Positions 24,210-32,363 of a stretch of DNA of 39,540 nt are shown one piece after another. A program made the translations under genes and the position numbers. How positions within the stretch are numbered: the first letter of the stretch is position 1; every line of letters starts with the position of its first letter. The stretch spans positions 1 to 39,540 of the forward strand of contig JAGTSG010000011.1 of assembly GCA_018261655.1 (NCBI GenBank), in the 5' to 3' direction. This DNA is from Pseudomonadota bacterium. Its GTDB lineage: Bacteria > Pseudomonadota > Gammaproteobacteria > Steroidobacterales > Steroidobacteraceae. Below the pieces are notes generated by a model. It saw only the letters and a list, made by a program, of their open reading frames with translations, made no database searches and was not told the DNA's origin.

Positions 24210-25526
24210 TCAGGCGCCCGAGAAATCCACGCCCGAGAACACCAGCGACGGCGCCAGGGTGGTCGAGTACGGGTACGGGTCGTTGCCGACGAGCTCGAGG
24301 CGGCTGAACAGGCTGCGCAGGTTCCCGGTGACGTTCATCTCGCCCACGGGACGGCCGATGCGCCCGTTCTCGATGACGTGGCCGCGCAGGCCGAGCGAAA
24401 AGTCGCCGGTCGTGCCGTCCGTATTGCCGCCGAGCCAGGAGGTAACGTAGATGCCGTTGCCGACCTCGGCCAGCAGCTGCTCGAGAGAGTGCCGGCCGGT
24501 CTGCACGCGCAGGTTGGACCGCGAGCCGGTCGTCGGCGCGAGGCCGGCCTTGCGGCCGTAGTAAGTGTCCACGTAGAGGTTGCGGACGACGCCGGCCTCG
24601 ATGATGGGCAGGACCTTCGCCGAGATGCCCTCGCTGTCGTAGTGACGCGATCCGAGCCCGCGCGGGATCAGCGGGTCGTCGATGAGCGTCAGCTTGTCGC
24701 TGAAGGCCTTCTGGCCGGTCAGCCCGGCCCAGAATGACCGGCCCTGCTGGATGCTCTGGGCGTTGGCGGGGCCGAGCAGGCGCCCGACCAGCGACGCCGC
24801 CGCGCGCGCGTCGACGACCATGGCGGTCCTGGAGGTAGGGCCCTTCTCTGAATCGAGCCTGGCAAGCGCGCGGTCGAGCGCGACCTGGGCCACCTTGCCC
24901 GGCTGGGGCAGGGCCTCGAGGTGCGTCCCACCCGCATAGAAGCCGTCCTCGGCGCGGCGGTCGCCCCGGTCTTTCAGCGTGACGCTGGCGCCGTACCAGC
25001 AGTACGTGGACTCCTGCATCCCGAGGAAGCCGTTGCTGCTGGCAGAAGCGGACTGGCTCGACCCGTCTTCGACGGCGCCGGTAGCCGAAATGACCCGCTC
25101 ATGCGCAGCTGCGACTTCGTCGATCGCCCTGCACCACGCGACCCGCTGGTCGCGGTCGATCTGCTGCACCCGCGCGTCGACCAGGTCGAGCGGCTGGCCG
25201 GGCCGGTCGCGGAACAGCTCAGGCGGGGTGATCTGCCGGCTCGGGTCGGGCTCCAGGGCGCGCGTGATCGCCACCGCCTCGGCGAGGAAGCCCTTCATCC
25301 GTTCCGGCTCGAGGTCCGTCGTCTGGTGGCTCGAATAGCGGCCGTTCGCGTAGACCTGCACGGCCAGCGCGCGCGAAGTCGTGTCCTGCACCTTCTCGAG
25401 CGCGCCCTTGCGGTATTCGAACTGGACGCTGCGCTGCTGGACGGCGGTGGCCCAGACGTCATCCGCGCCCGCCTTGCGGGCGAGCTCGACGGCCTCGGCG
25501 GCCCGATTGCTGAGTTCAGCCGACAT
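24210..25526 (-). CDS. TldE/PmbA-like metallopeptidase regulatory subunit
   Basis: A 438-residue member of the TldD/PmbA family without the HExxxH zinc motif, hence the TldE (PmbA) type. In E. coli, TldD and TldE form a heterodimer that degrades unfolded peptides, trims microcin B17 precursor and degrades CcdA. Family features are the N-terminal EYRKGALEKVQDTTSRAL, SSSNGFLGMQESTYCWYGAS-like central sequence, ISAKVLPIIEAGVVRNLYVD, and GEMNVTGNLRSLFSRLELVG close to the C-terminus. A strong ribosome site (GGGAGG) precedes ATG 25526, which overlaps the end of tldD by 11 bases. That supports coupled synthesis of the pair. There is no signal peptide, although its partner has a Tat-type one. Confidence 0.9.
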   Translation of the reverse strand: MSAELSNRAAEAVELARKAGADDVWATAVQQRSVQFEYRKGALEKVQDTTSRALAVQVYANGRYSSHQTTDLEPERMKGFLAEAVAITRALEPDPSRQITPPELFRDRPGQPLDLVDARVQQIDRDQRVAWCRAIDEVAAAHERVISATGAVEDGSSQSASASSNGFLGMQESTYCWYGASVTLKDRGDRRAEDGFYAGGTHLEALPQPGKVAQVALDRALARLDSEKGPTSRTAMVVDARAAASLVGRLLGPANAQSIQQGRSFWAGLTGQKAFSDKLTLIDDPLIPRGLGSRHYDSEGISAKVLPIIEAGVVRNLYVDTYYGRKAGLAPTTGSRSNLRVQTGRHSLEQLLAEVGNGIYVTSWLGGNTDGTTGDFSLGLRGHVIENGRIGRPVGEMNVTGNLRSLFSRLELVGNDPYPYSTTLAPSLVFSGVDFSGA

Positions 25527-27057
25527 TTTCGCCTCCCACCGTCATCCGCGACACGAGCACCGTCGGGATGCCCTGCGAGACCGGCACGCCCTGGCCGTTC
25601 TTGCCGCAGGTCCAACCGCCGGTGTCGAGCCGCGCGTCATTTGCGACCATCGTGATCCGCTTCAGCGATTCCGGTCCGTTGCCGATGATGTTCACGTCCT
25701 TGATCGGCGCGGTCAGCTTGCCGTCCTCGATCATCCAGCCGTTCTTGACGTAGAAGGTGTAGTCGCCGGCGCCGATCTGCACCTGGCCATTGGTGAAGGT
25801 CTCGGCCAGGATCCCGCGGTCCACCGAGGCGATGATCTCCTCCCGCGTGTGCGGGCCGGCCTCCATGAAGGTGCAGCTCATGCGCGGCATCGGCGCGTGC
25901 TTGTAGGACTCGCGCCGCCCTGATCCTGTCGGCTTCAAGCCGTACTGCCGCGCGCTGATGCGGTCGTGCAGGTAGGACTTCAGGATGCCGTTCTCGACCA
26001 GGACCGTCCTGCCGGCCGGGTTGCCTTCGTCGTCGTAGTTCAGCGCGCCGCGTTCGCCCGGGATCGTGGCCTGGTCCACGATCGTGATGAACGGCTCCGC
26101 GACCTGCTTGCCGATCATGTCGGAGTAGATGCTGGTGCCCTTGCGGTTGAAGTCGGCCTCCATGCCGTGGCCGATCGCCTCGTGCAGCAGGATGCCGCTC
26201 GAGCCGGACGCGAGGACCACCGGCATCTCGCCCGCCGGCGGGCGCTTCGCGTCGAACAGGACGACCGTCCGGTCGACCGCTTCGCGCGCCATGGCGGTCA
26301 GGCGCTCCTCGGTGTACCAGTCGAATTCCTGGCGGGCGGCGATATTCGAATAGCCCGTCTGCACCTCGTCGCCCTTGCGTGCGGTCACGACCGTGTACAT
26401 CGTGGCCATGGGCCGGTGGTCCATGACGAGGCTGCCGTCTAGCGTCGCGATCATCACGCGCTCGTCCACGTCGGTCCAGTAGACCGAGACCTTCTCGACG
26501 GCGGGGTCGAACGACTTCGCCTTCGACTCGACGAACTTCAGGATCGGCAGCTTGCGGTCGATGCCCACCTCGGACCACGGCACGCTGACGGTATAAAGCC
26601 CGCCGAGGTCCCGGGGTGCGAAGGCCTGCGGTGCGGCGACCCGGCCGCCGGCGGCGATCGCCGCAGCAGTGCGCGCGGCGGACAGCATGGACGCGAGGGT
26701 CAGGTCCTCCGTGAATGCGTACCCGGTCTGTTCACCGATCACGACACGCAGGCCGACGCCCTGGTCGATGCCGGAGAAGGCCCGGGACACGATGCCGTCC
26801 TCGAGCGTCAGGGTATTGCGGCGGCTGTGCTGGAAGTACAGGTCCGCCGCATCCGCGCCATTGGCCGTCATCTCCGACATCACGCGCGCGACCGTCGCCT
26901 GGTCGACGCCGAACCACTCCATGAACGGGTTCTCCGGCAGCTTGTCGGCGACGCTGACGGCGCGCTGCACCCCGCAGGCGCCGAGGAAGGCCGGCATGGT
27001 CAGCGCTGCGCTGCCCGCGGCCATCGTTCCCAGGAATTCCCTTCTGGTCCGGTTCAT
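25516..27057 (-). CDS. TldD-like zinc metallopeptidase with Tat-lipoprotein signal
   Basis: This is the catalytic partner of TldE: 513 residues. The zinc site is HEAIGHGMEADF (292-303), an HExxxH motif with His292, Glu293 and His297. The family's C-terminal GGWTCGKNGQGVPVSQG offers the cysteine that is the third ligand in TldD. The N-terminus is unusual. TRREFLG is a twin-arginine motif, followed by a hydrophobic stretch and a lipobox LGAC (25-28), so the protein is predicted to be exported folded by Tat and possibly lipidated. E. coli TldD is cytosolic. ATG 27057 is supported by GGGGAG upstream and starts exactly at the Tat signal. It shares 11 bases with the TldE gene. A 183-base gap lies upstream. 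Confidence 0.9.
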   Translation of the reverse strand: MNRTRREFLGTMAAGSAALTMPAFLGACGVQRAVSVADKLPENPFMEWFGVDQATVARVMSEMTANGADAADLYFQHSRRNTLTLEDGIVSRAFSGIDQGVGLRVVIGEQTGYAFTEDLTLASMLSAARTAAAIAAGGRVAAPQAFAPRDLGGLYTVSVPWSEVGIDRKLPILKFVESKAKSFDPAVEKVSVYWTDVDERVMIATLDGSLVMDHRPMATMYTVVTARKGDEVQTGYSNIAARQEFDWYTEERLTAMAREAVDRTVVLFDAKRPPAGEMPVVLASGSSGILLHEAIGHGMEADFNRKGTSIYSDMIGKQVAEPFITIVDQATIPGERGALNYDDEGNPAGRTVLVENGILKSYLHDRISARQYGLKPTGSGRRESYKHAPMPRMSCTFMEAGPHTREEIIASVDRGILAETFTNGQVQIGAGDYTFYVKNGWMIEDGKLTAPIKDVNIIGNGPESLKRITMVANDARLDTGGWTCGKNGQGVPVSQGIPTVLVSRMTVGGENVG

Positions 27058-27240
27058 GGCATCTCCCCTCGTTGTCTCCCGTGCCCGCCCCCCATGGAGC
27101 GCCGACGGGCCCACCGGTTCCCTGCCACCGGGCGGGCCCTTACCTATGATGCGGCAGGACGCCGGATGGTTGCATGTGCGCGGCGCTTTCGTCGCCCGAC
27201 CGATGCTGCAGCGCAGCGACGGTCGCAGCGCCGACCTGCC

Positions 27241-29931
27241 CTAGTCCTTGCCCCGGACGATGGACAGGGCGAACCGATCGCCGTCGAGGTAGCGATGGGC
27301 CACCTCGCGCAGTTCCCCGATCGTGACCTGGCCGGCCGCCTCGGCGGTCTGCCGGGTGAAGTCGAGCGGCAGCCCGGAGAACCAGTTCTGCGCCAGGTCG
27401 GCCGACTGCGCCGCATTGGTCTGCAGGGCGATCCGCGTCGACCCGGCGAAGTACTTCTGCGCCAGGGCCAGGTCCTCGGCGCTGAACCCGTCCTCGTCGA
27501 GCCGCCGGATTTCCGCCAGCAGCGCCTCACGCGCCTCGGTCTCCTTGCTGGCGTCGGTGGCGATGTAGGCGATGAATGCGCCGGCCCGCGCATTCGGCGC
27601 ATCGGTGGCGAACACCGTGTAGGCCAGCGAGCGACGGCCGCGCAGCTCCGCGAAAAACGTTCCCGCCAGTCCGGAGGTCACATAGCGCACGAGGCGCAGG
27701 CGCGGCCAGTCGGGGTGGGACCGCTGGATGGCCGGAAAAGCATAGACCAGCGCCGATTGCTGGCGGTCGCGGTATTCGATGACGTCGACCCGGGCCGGCA
27801 GCGCCGGCGGCGCGGCCAGTGGTGCCATCACGCCAGTCCGCCCCGGCAGGCCGGCCACGGCCTTCTCGACTGCCGCGCGCGCGGCCTCCGCCGAGATGTC
27901 ACCGACCACCACCACGACCGCACCGTCCGCGGCGACCTGCGCCGACCACCAGTCCCGGACCTCGGATGAGCCGAGGGTCGCGAGCGATGACTCGTACCCG
28001 TCCGCCGGCAGGCCGTAGGGGTGGCTGCGGTAGAGCGCCTCCATGGCCAGCTGCAAGGGCCGCTGGGTGGAGGAATCGTAGGCCCGCTTGATCGCGGCCA
28101 GCTGCAGCCGCCGTTCGTCGCCGACGCCGCTCTCGGGGAAGACGGGATTCGCCAGCATGTCCGCCAGCAGTTCGAGCCCCGCCCCGAAGTTCTTCGACGG
28201 TACGGCGAGGCTCAGGCCGAAGTAGTCGGCCGCGACCTCTACGCCGAGGCTGGTGCCCAGGTACTCGATCGCCCGGTCGATCTCGGCGCCGGACCTGCTG
28301 CGGGTGCCTTTCTGCAGCGAGCGCACCATCAACCGCGTGATGCCGGCGTTGCGGCTGCTCTCGGCCGTCCGCCCGCCCGGAAAGAAGACGGCGGTCGAGA
28401 CGATCGGCGCTCCGGGTTGCGGCTTGACGATCAGGGTCATGCCGTTGCCGAGCCGGATCTCGGTGGCCGCGGCCGCGGCGGCAGCCGGCTGCACGGGCCG
28501 GGACGGCGGGCCAGCCGGCACCGCGGGCAGCGCCGCCGGCACCGGCGTAGCCGCTTCGCGCACGGCCGCCAGCGCCGTCGCCCGGTCCGGCAGGCGGGTT
28601 CCGGTCGGCGCGTAGTGGTAGAGGGTCAGCTGCCCGAGCCCGAGGTAGCGGCGCGCCACCCGCGTGATGTCCTCCGCCGTCAGCGCATTGAGTCTCCGCA
28701 GCCGGTCGGGCAGCGCCTCGTAGCCATAATGGGCCTCGGAACTGGCCAGCGTCGTCGCCTGGCCCAGCGCGTCCTCGAGGGCGAAGGCCAATGCCGCCTC
28801 CACGCCGTTCCTGGCGCGCTGCAGCTCGTAGGCGGTCGGTCCGTGGGCCTTGAGTCGCTCGACTTCGGCGACGACCCGGCGGTCGGCCTCGACCCGGTTC
28901 CCTTCGTCGAAGGAACTCTGCACGAACAGGACCCCGACGTCGTCGAAGGCATAGTGGGCAGCGGACGAGGTCGCCGCGGCGCCCTGGCCCACGACGTTGA
29001 CGAACAGGCGTGACGAACGGCCCTCGCCCAGGATGCTGGCCAGCACGTCGAGGGCGATCTCGTCCGGATGGCCGACGCCCACGGTCTGCCAGCCGAGCAC
29101 CGAATAGCCCTGCGACATGTCGGCCGTCGAATGGCCGTACCGGAACTCCTCCTGCGGCGGCTCGGCCGGGCCGCGATCCTTCACCAGCTGGCCGCGCGGC
29201 ATCGTCCCGAAGGTCTCGTGCGCGATCGCGGCGGCCTCCTCGTGGGTCACGTCGCCGGCGATGGACAGGATGATGTTCCCGGGCCGGTACAGGGTCTCGA
29301 AGAAAGCGACCAGGTCGTCACGGTTGATGTTGCGCAGCACCTCGTTCGAGCCGATGCGCCAGCGCCGCATGCGATGCTGGGTGAACTGGGTCGCGAACAT
29401 CCGCTCGAGCGCCACTGCGGGCGCGTTGTCGAGCTTCCGGTTCGACTCCTCGATGACGACCTCGGCCTCCTTCCCGAGCTCGCCGGGATCGAACAGGGGG
29501 TTCATCACCGCATCTGCCTGGATCTCGACCGCGCGCCGGAAGCCTTCCTTCGGCACGACGATGTAGTAGTTGGTCGAGTCGTAGATGGTTCCCGCGTTGG
29601 TCTGCCCGCCGAGGGCGGAAATCTCGCGGGCGATCTGCTCCGAGCCGGGGAAGCGCTTCGACCCCTTGAAGAACATGTGCTCGAACAGGTGCGCCATCCC
29701 TGCCACTTCGTCGGGCTCGTTGAAATAACCGGCCTTGATCCAGGTATTGATGGCCACCACGCCCGAGCCGGGGCTTTCGCGCGTGATCAGCGTCAGGCCG
29801 TTCGGAAGGACCTGCTTGCGCACGTCCTGCAGGAAGGCGTCGAGCAGCGAACCTTCGCCTCCGGCCGCAGCGCGGGCGACGGCCGTGAAGCCGAGCAGGG
29901 CCAGGGTGGCGAACGTACGGATCCACGGCAC
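27241..29931 (-). CDS. M16-family zinc metalloprotease, exported
   Basis: An 896-residue pitrilysin-type protease. A signal peptide (about 1-22) precedes two M16 modules. The inverted zinc motif HLFEHMFF has ligands His81 and His85 with catalytic Glu84. The third ligand is Glu161 or Glu162 in EVVIEESNRKLDN, about 77 residues later as in the family. The second half (about 485-896) lacks the zinc motif and corresponds to the inactive module (IRLGNGMTLIVKPQPGAPIV...). Such two-module periplasmic enzymes degrade oligopeptides. The start is GTG 29931, supported by GGAAG seven bases upstream. The gene follows the S9 peptidase by 33 bases on the same strand, so the two are probably cotranscribed. 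Confidence 0.92.
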   Translation of the reverse strand: MPWIRTFATLALLGFTAVARAAAGGEGSLLDAFLQDVRKQVLPNGLTLITRESPGSGVVAINTWIKAGYFNEPDEVAGMAHLFEHMFFKGSKRFPGSEQIAREISALGGQTNAGTIYDSTNYYIVVPKEGFRRAVEIQADAVMNPLFDPGELGKEAEVVIEESNRKLDNAPAVALERMFATQFTQHRMRRWRIGSNEVLRNINRDDLVAFFETLYRPGNIILSIAGDVTHEEAAAIAHETFGTMPRGQLVKDRGPAEPPQEEFRYGHSTADMSQGYSVLGWQTVGVGHPDEIALDVLASILGEGRSSRLFVNVVGQGAAATSSAAHYAFDDVGVLFVQSSFDEGNRVEADRRVVAEVERLKAHGPTAYELQRARNGVEAALAFALEDALGQATTLASSEAHYGYEALPDRLRRLNALTAEDITRVARRYLGLGQLTLYHYAPTGTRLPDRATALAAVREAATPVPAALPAVPAGPPSRPVQPAAAAAAATEIRLGNGMTLIVKPQPGAPIVSTAVFFPGGRTAESSRNAGITRLMVRSLQKGTRSRSGAEIDRAIEYLGTSLGVEVAADYFGLSLAVPSKNFGAGLELLADMLANPVFPESGVGDERRLQLAAIKRAYDSSTQRPLQLAMEALYRSHPYGLPADGYESSLATLGSSEVRDWWSAQVAADGAVVVVVGDISAEAARAAVEKAVAGLPGRTGVMAPLAAPPALPARVDVIEYRDRQQSALVYAFPAIQRSHPDWPRLRLVRYVTSGLAGTFFAELRGRRSLAYTVFATDAPNARAGAFIAYIATDASKETEAREALLAEIRRLDEDGFSAEDLALAQKYFAGSTRIALQTNAAQSADLAQNWFSGLPLDFTRQTAEAAGQVTIGELREVAHRYLDGDRFALSIVRGKD

Positions 29932-29964
29932 GGGAGGGCTTCCGCAGTCAGCAGCGAGTGCGTG

Positions 29965-32157
29965 TCATTCGGCCGCCGCGCCGGGCTGGAAGCCCGGGTA
30001 CCCCATCTGCCAGAGCAGGAAGGCGTAGACGTCGGCGGACTCGCCGAGCTGCTGCGACACCGTCGAGCCGATGCCGTGGCCGGCCTTGTCGTCGAGCCGC
30101 AGCAGGACGGGACGACCGCTCGAGCTCGCCGCCTGGAAGCGCGCGCCGGTCTTCAGCGTGTGCCAGATGTCCACGCGCGGGTCGTTGATGCCGTGGACGA
30201 AGATCACCGCCGGGTAGGGCACGCCTTCACGGATGCTCTGGTAGGTGCTCATCTCCAGCAGGCTGCGGAACTGCTGCGGGTCCGCCACGGTGCCGAACTC
30301 GGAGATGTTGGTGATGCCGTTGGCGCTGAACTCGGCCCGCGTCGTGTCGGTGGAGCCGACGTGAATCACCCCGGCGCGGAACAGGTCGGGCCGCTCGGTG
30401 ACCGCCCGGCCGGCGAAGATTCCGCCGGCGCTGCCGCCACGGACGGCCAGGCGCCCGGGCGACGTATAGCCGTTCTTCACCAGGTACTCGGCGCAGGCAA
30501 TGCCGTCCTTCCAGGTGTTGGGCTTGTTCGCGCCGGTGCCGGCCAGCCGCCACTCGCTGCCCAGCTCGCCGCCGCCGCGGACGCCGGCGATCGCATAGAC
30601 GCCCCCCTGTTCGAGCCAGGCGTAGACGGTCGTGCTGAAGTTCGGGTCGCTGCTGATCCCGTAGCTGCCGTAGCCGTAGACGATCGCCGGGCGCTGGCCG
30701 TCGCGCTCGACGCCGCGCTTCGAGAGGATGGTCAGCGGCACTTTCACGCCGTCGTGGCTCGGGACCATCACGCGCTCGACCACGACGTCGGGCAGGGAGC
30801 TGATGTCGCCGGCCTCGGCGAGGCCCGAGGGCGTGCCCTTGCCGGTCTTCGCGTCCCAGACCAGGACCTGGGGCGCGTCGGTCCATGACGTCGCATAGAC
30901 GAAGACGCCGTCGCGCAGCTGGGCGCGGTCGCCGTACACCGACACCAGGCCCTCGATCGGCAGCCTGATCGTCTCGAGCCTGGCGCCGCCGTAGGGCTGG
31001 CGGGCGAGGCCGACGCCAAAGGGATTGCGCAGGGACACGTAGATCGCGTCGTGTCCGAGTGAGAATCCGGCGATCACGCCCTCCTGCTGCGGGACGACTT
31101 CGGTCATCGTCGACAGCTCGGGCTTGCGCAGGTCGAGCCGCGTGATGCGGAAGCGCGGCGCGCCCGCATGGGTGTACAGGTACAGGTCGTTGCCGCGCAG
31201 CGCGACGTCGGCAATGCCGTCGGCCGTGCTCGCGATGCGCCGCCAGGGCGCGTTCTTCGTGCCCAGCTGGTCGAGCGGCAGCACGAACAGGTTGTCGTCG
31301 CGCTCAGTCGTGTCGTTGGTGCTGGCGACCACCCACGGGCTGCCCGGCTGGAAGATGAGGGTCGCGTTGTCGAGCCGGCGCAGGCCGATCGCGGGCAACA
31401 GCTCACGCCCGAAAACCGCGGTGGCGGTGGCCTCCGGCTTGCCAGGCTCGAGCATGTAGACGACCGGGTCGAGGTATCGCTCGGTCGCCGGCATGCCGGG
31501 CTTCATTTCCTGCAGGCGATTGAAGACGACGTAGCGGTTGTCCGGCGTCCACGAGACGCCGCCGTCCGGTGCGCGCGTGACCGGCTCGCCGACCTGCCTG
31601 CCGGTCGCCACGTCCATGACGTAGAGCGACGCGTCCTCGGAACCGCCGGCCGAGATGCCGTAGGCGAGGTACTTGCCGTCCCAGGAGGGCACGAAGTAGT
31701 TCACCGCGTGCGGGATGCCGGTCGCGGCCTGCAGGGCCTCCGGGTCGACCAGCAGGCGCTCCTCGCCGCCGAGCCCTTCGCGCAGGTAGACCTTGAACAC
31801 GTTCTGCCCCAGCCCGCGCTTGGAATAGAACAGCCGGCCGCCGGGCGTCTCGACGATGTCCGAGACGGTGGCCGCGCGGCGGCCCTGCAGTGCGACCAGG
31901 CGCTCCAGCAACTTGTCGCGGCCGGGGATGGCATCCAGCGTCGCGCGGGCATGGGCGCCCTGTGCCTTCATCCACTCCTGAACGACGGGATCCGCCACGT
32001 CTTCCATGTAGCGGTAGGGGTCGGTGATCTTCGTGCCGAAGAAATCCTCGGTCACAGGCTTGACCGGGGCGGCAGACGGCGAAGCCTGCGCGGCGGTGAG
32101 CAGCAGCGAGGAGGACACGGCGGCCAGGCACAGGGCCCGGAGGGTGGCTAAGGACAT
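29965..32157 (-). CDS. Prolyl oligopeptidase family serine peptidase (S9A), exported
   Basis: A 730-residue enzyme that cuts after proline in short peptides. The predicted signal peptide covers about 1-26 (AQAS cleavage region). The mature N-terminus KITDPYRYMEDVADPVVQEW is the family hallmark. A beta-propeller (about 100-450) gates the alpha/beta-hydrolase domain. The catalytic Ser is in VRGGSAGGIFAGRA, Asp in GINDPRVDI and His in DKAGHGIG; YGYGSYGIS contributes the oxyanion region. ATG 32157 is chosen because GGAG lies six bases before it; an in-frame ATG at 32169 is possible. It is the first gene of the long minus-strand run and probably shares a transcript with the M16 gene. Secreted prolyl oligopeptidases are typical of peptide-scavenging gammaproteobacteria. 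Confidence 0.93.
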   Translation of the reverse strand: MSLATLRALCLAAVSSSLLLTAAQASPSAAPVKPVTEDFFGTKITDPYRYMEDVADPVVQEWMKAQGAHARATLDAIPGRDKLLERLVALQGRRAATVSDIVETPGGRLFYSKRGLGQNVFKVYLREGLGGEERLLVDPEALQAATGIPHAVNYFVPSWDGKYLAYGISAGGSEDASLYVMDVATGRQVGEPVTRAPDGGVSWTPDNRYVVFNRLQEMKPGMPATERYLDPVVYMLEPGKPEATATAVFGRELLPAIGLRRLDNATLIFQPGSPWVVASTNDTTERDDNLFVLPLDQLGTKNAPWRRIASTADGIADVALRGNDLYLYTHAGAPRFRITRLDLRKPELSTMTEVVPQQEGVIAGFSLGHDAIYVSLRNPFGVGLARQPYGGARLETIRLPIEGLVSVYGDRAQLRDGVFVYATSWTDAPQVLVWDAKTGKGTPSGLAEAGDISSLPDVVVERVMVPSHDGVKVPLTILSKRGVERDGQRPAIVYGYGSYGISSDPNFSTTVYAWLEQGGVYAIAGVRGGGELGSEWRLAGTGANKPNTWKDGIACAEYLVKNGYTSPGRLAVRGGSAGGIFAGRAVTERPDLFRAGVIHVGSTDTTRAEFSANGITNISEFGTVADPQQFRSLLEMSTYQSIREGVPYPAVIFVHGINDPRVDIWHTLKTGARFQAASSSGRPVLLRLDDKAGHGIGSTVSQQLGESADVYAFLLWQMGYPGFQPGAAAE

Positions 32158-32216
32158 GGCGGACTCCATACATGGGGCCCGGCCCGCGGGGGCCGGGGCA
32201 GTTGCGCAGGGGCGGG

Positions 32217-32222
32217 ATTTTA
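32217..32222 (-). promoter_or_regulatory. Candidate -10 element for the S9-M16 transcript
   Basis: TAAAAT on the minus strand (five of six to consensus) lies 59 bases upstream of ATG 32157 in the divergent gap. The surrounding sequence is locally AT-rich, but the -35 region is GC-only, so an activator may be required. Tentative. Confidence 0.35.
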
Positions 32223-32284
32223 CCGAAATTGGCTGGCCGGCGCGCGCGGGCCGGTGGTTCATGCCACGCGGCGGAAACACGATC

Positions 32285-32313
32285 TTGGTTCGCCACGCGG
32301 GGGCTGTTACTGT
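32285..32313 (+). promoter_or_regulatory. Candidate promoter of the GT9 gene
   Basis: TTGGTT (32285-32290) and TACTGT (32308-32313) are separated by 17 bases, about 50 bases before TTG 32364. The hexamers match the consensus only moderately. Confidence 0.3.
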
Positions 32314-32363
32314 CCGCGCAGGCGGGGCTCCACGACCCTGCCGGGCATCGCAGGTAAGGTCGC

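Noticed and set aside
27085-27140. CCACCGG direct repeat in the gap upstream of tldD
   Set aside because: Seven bases of GC-rich sequence repeated once is expected by chance here, with no dyad and no promoter overlap.
27122-27240. Plus-strand promoter (CTGCCA-17-TATGAT) driving a 32-codon frame antisense to the M16 gene end
   Set aside because: The hexamers fit well by chance standards, but the small frame has no ribosome site or recognisable product, and nothing downstream on that strand needs a promoter.
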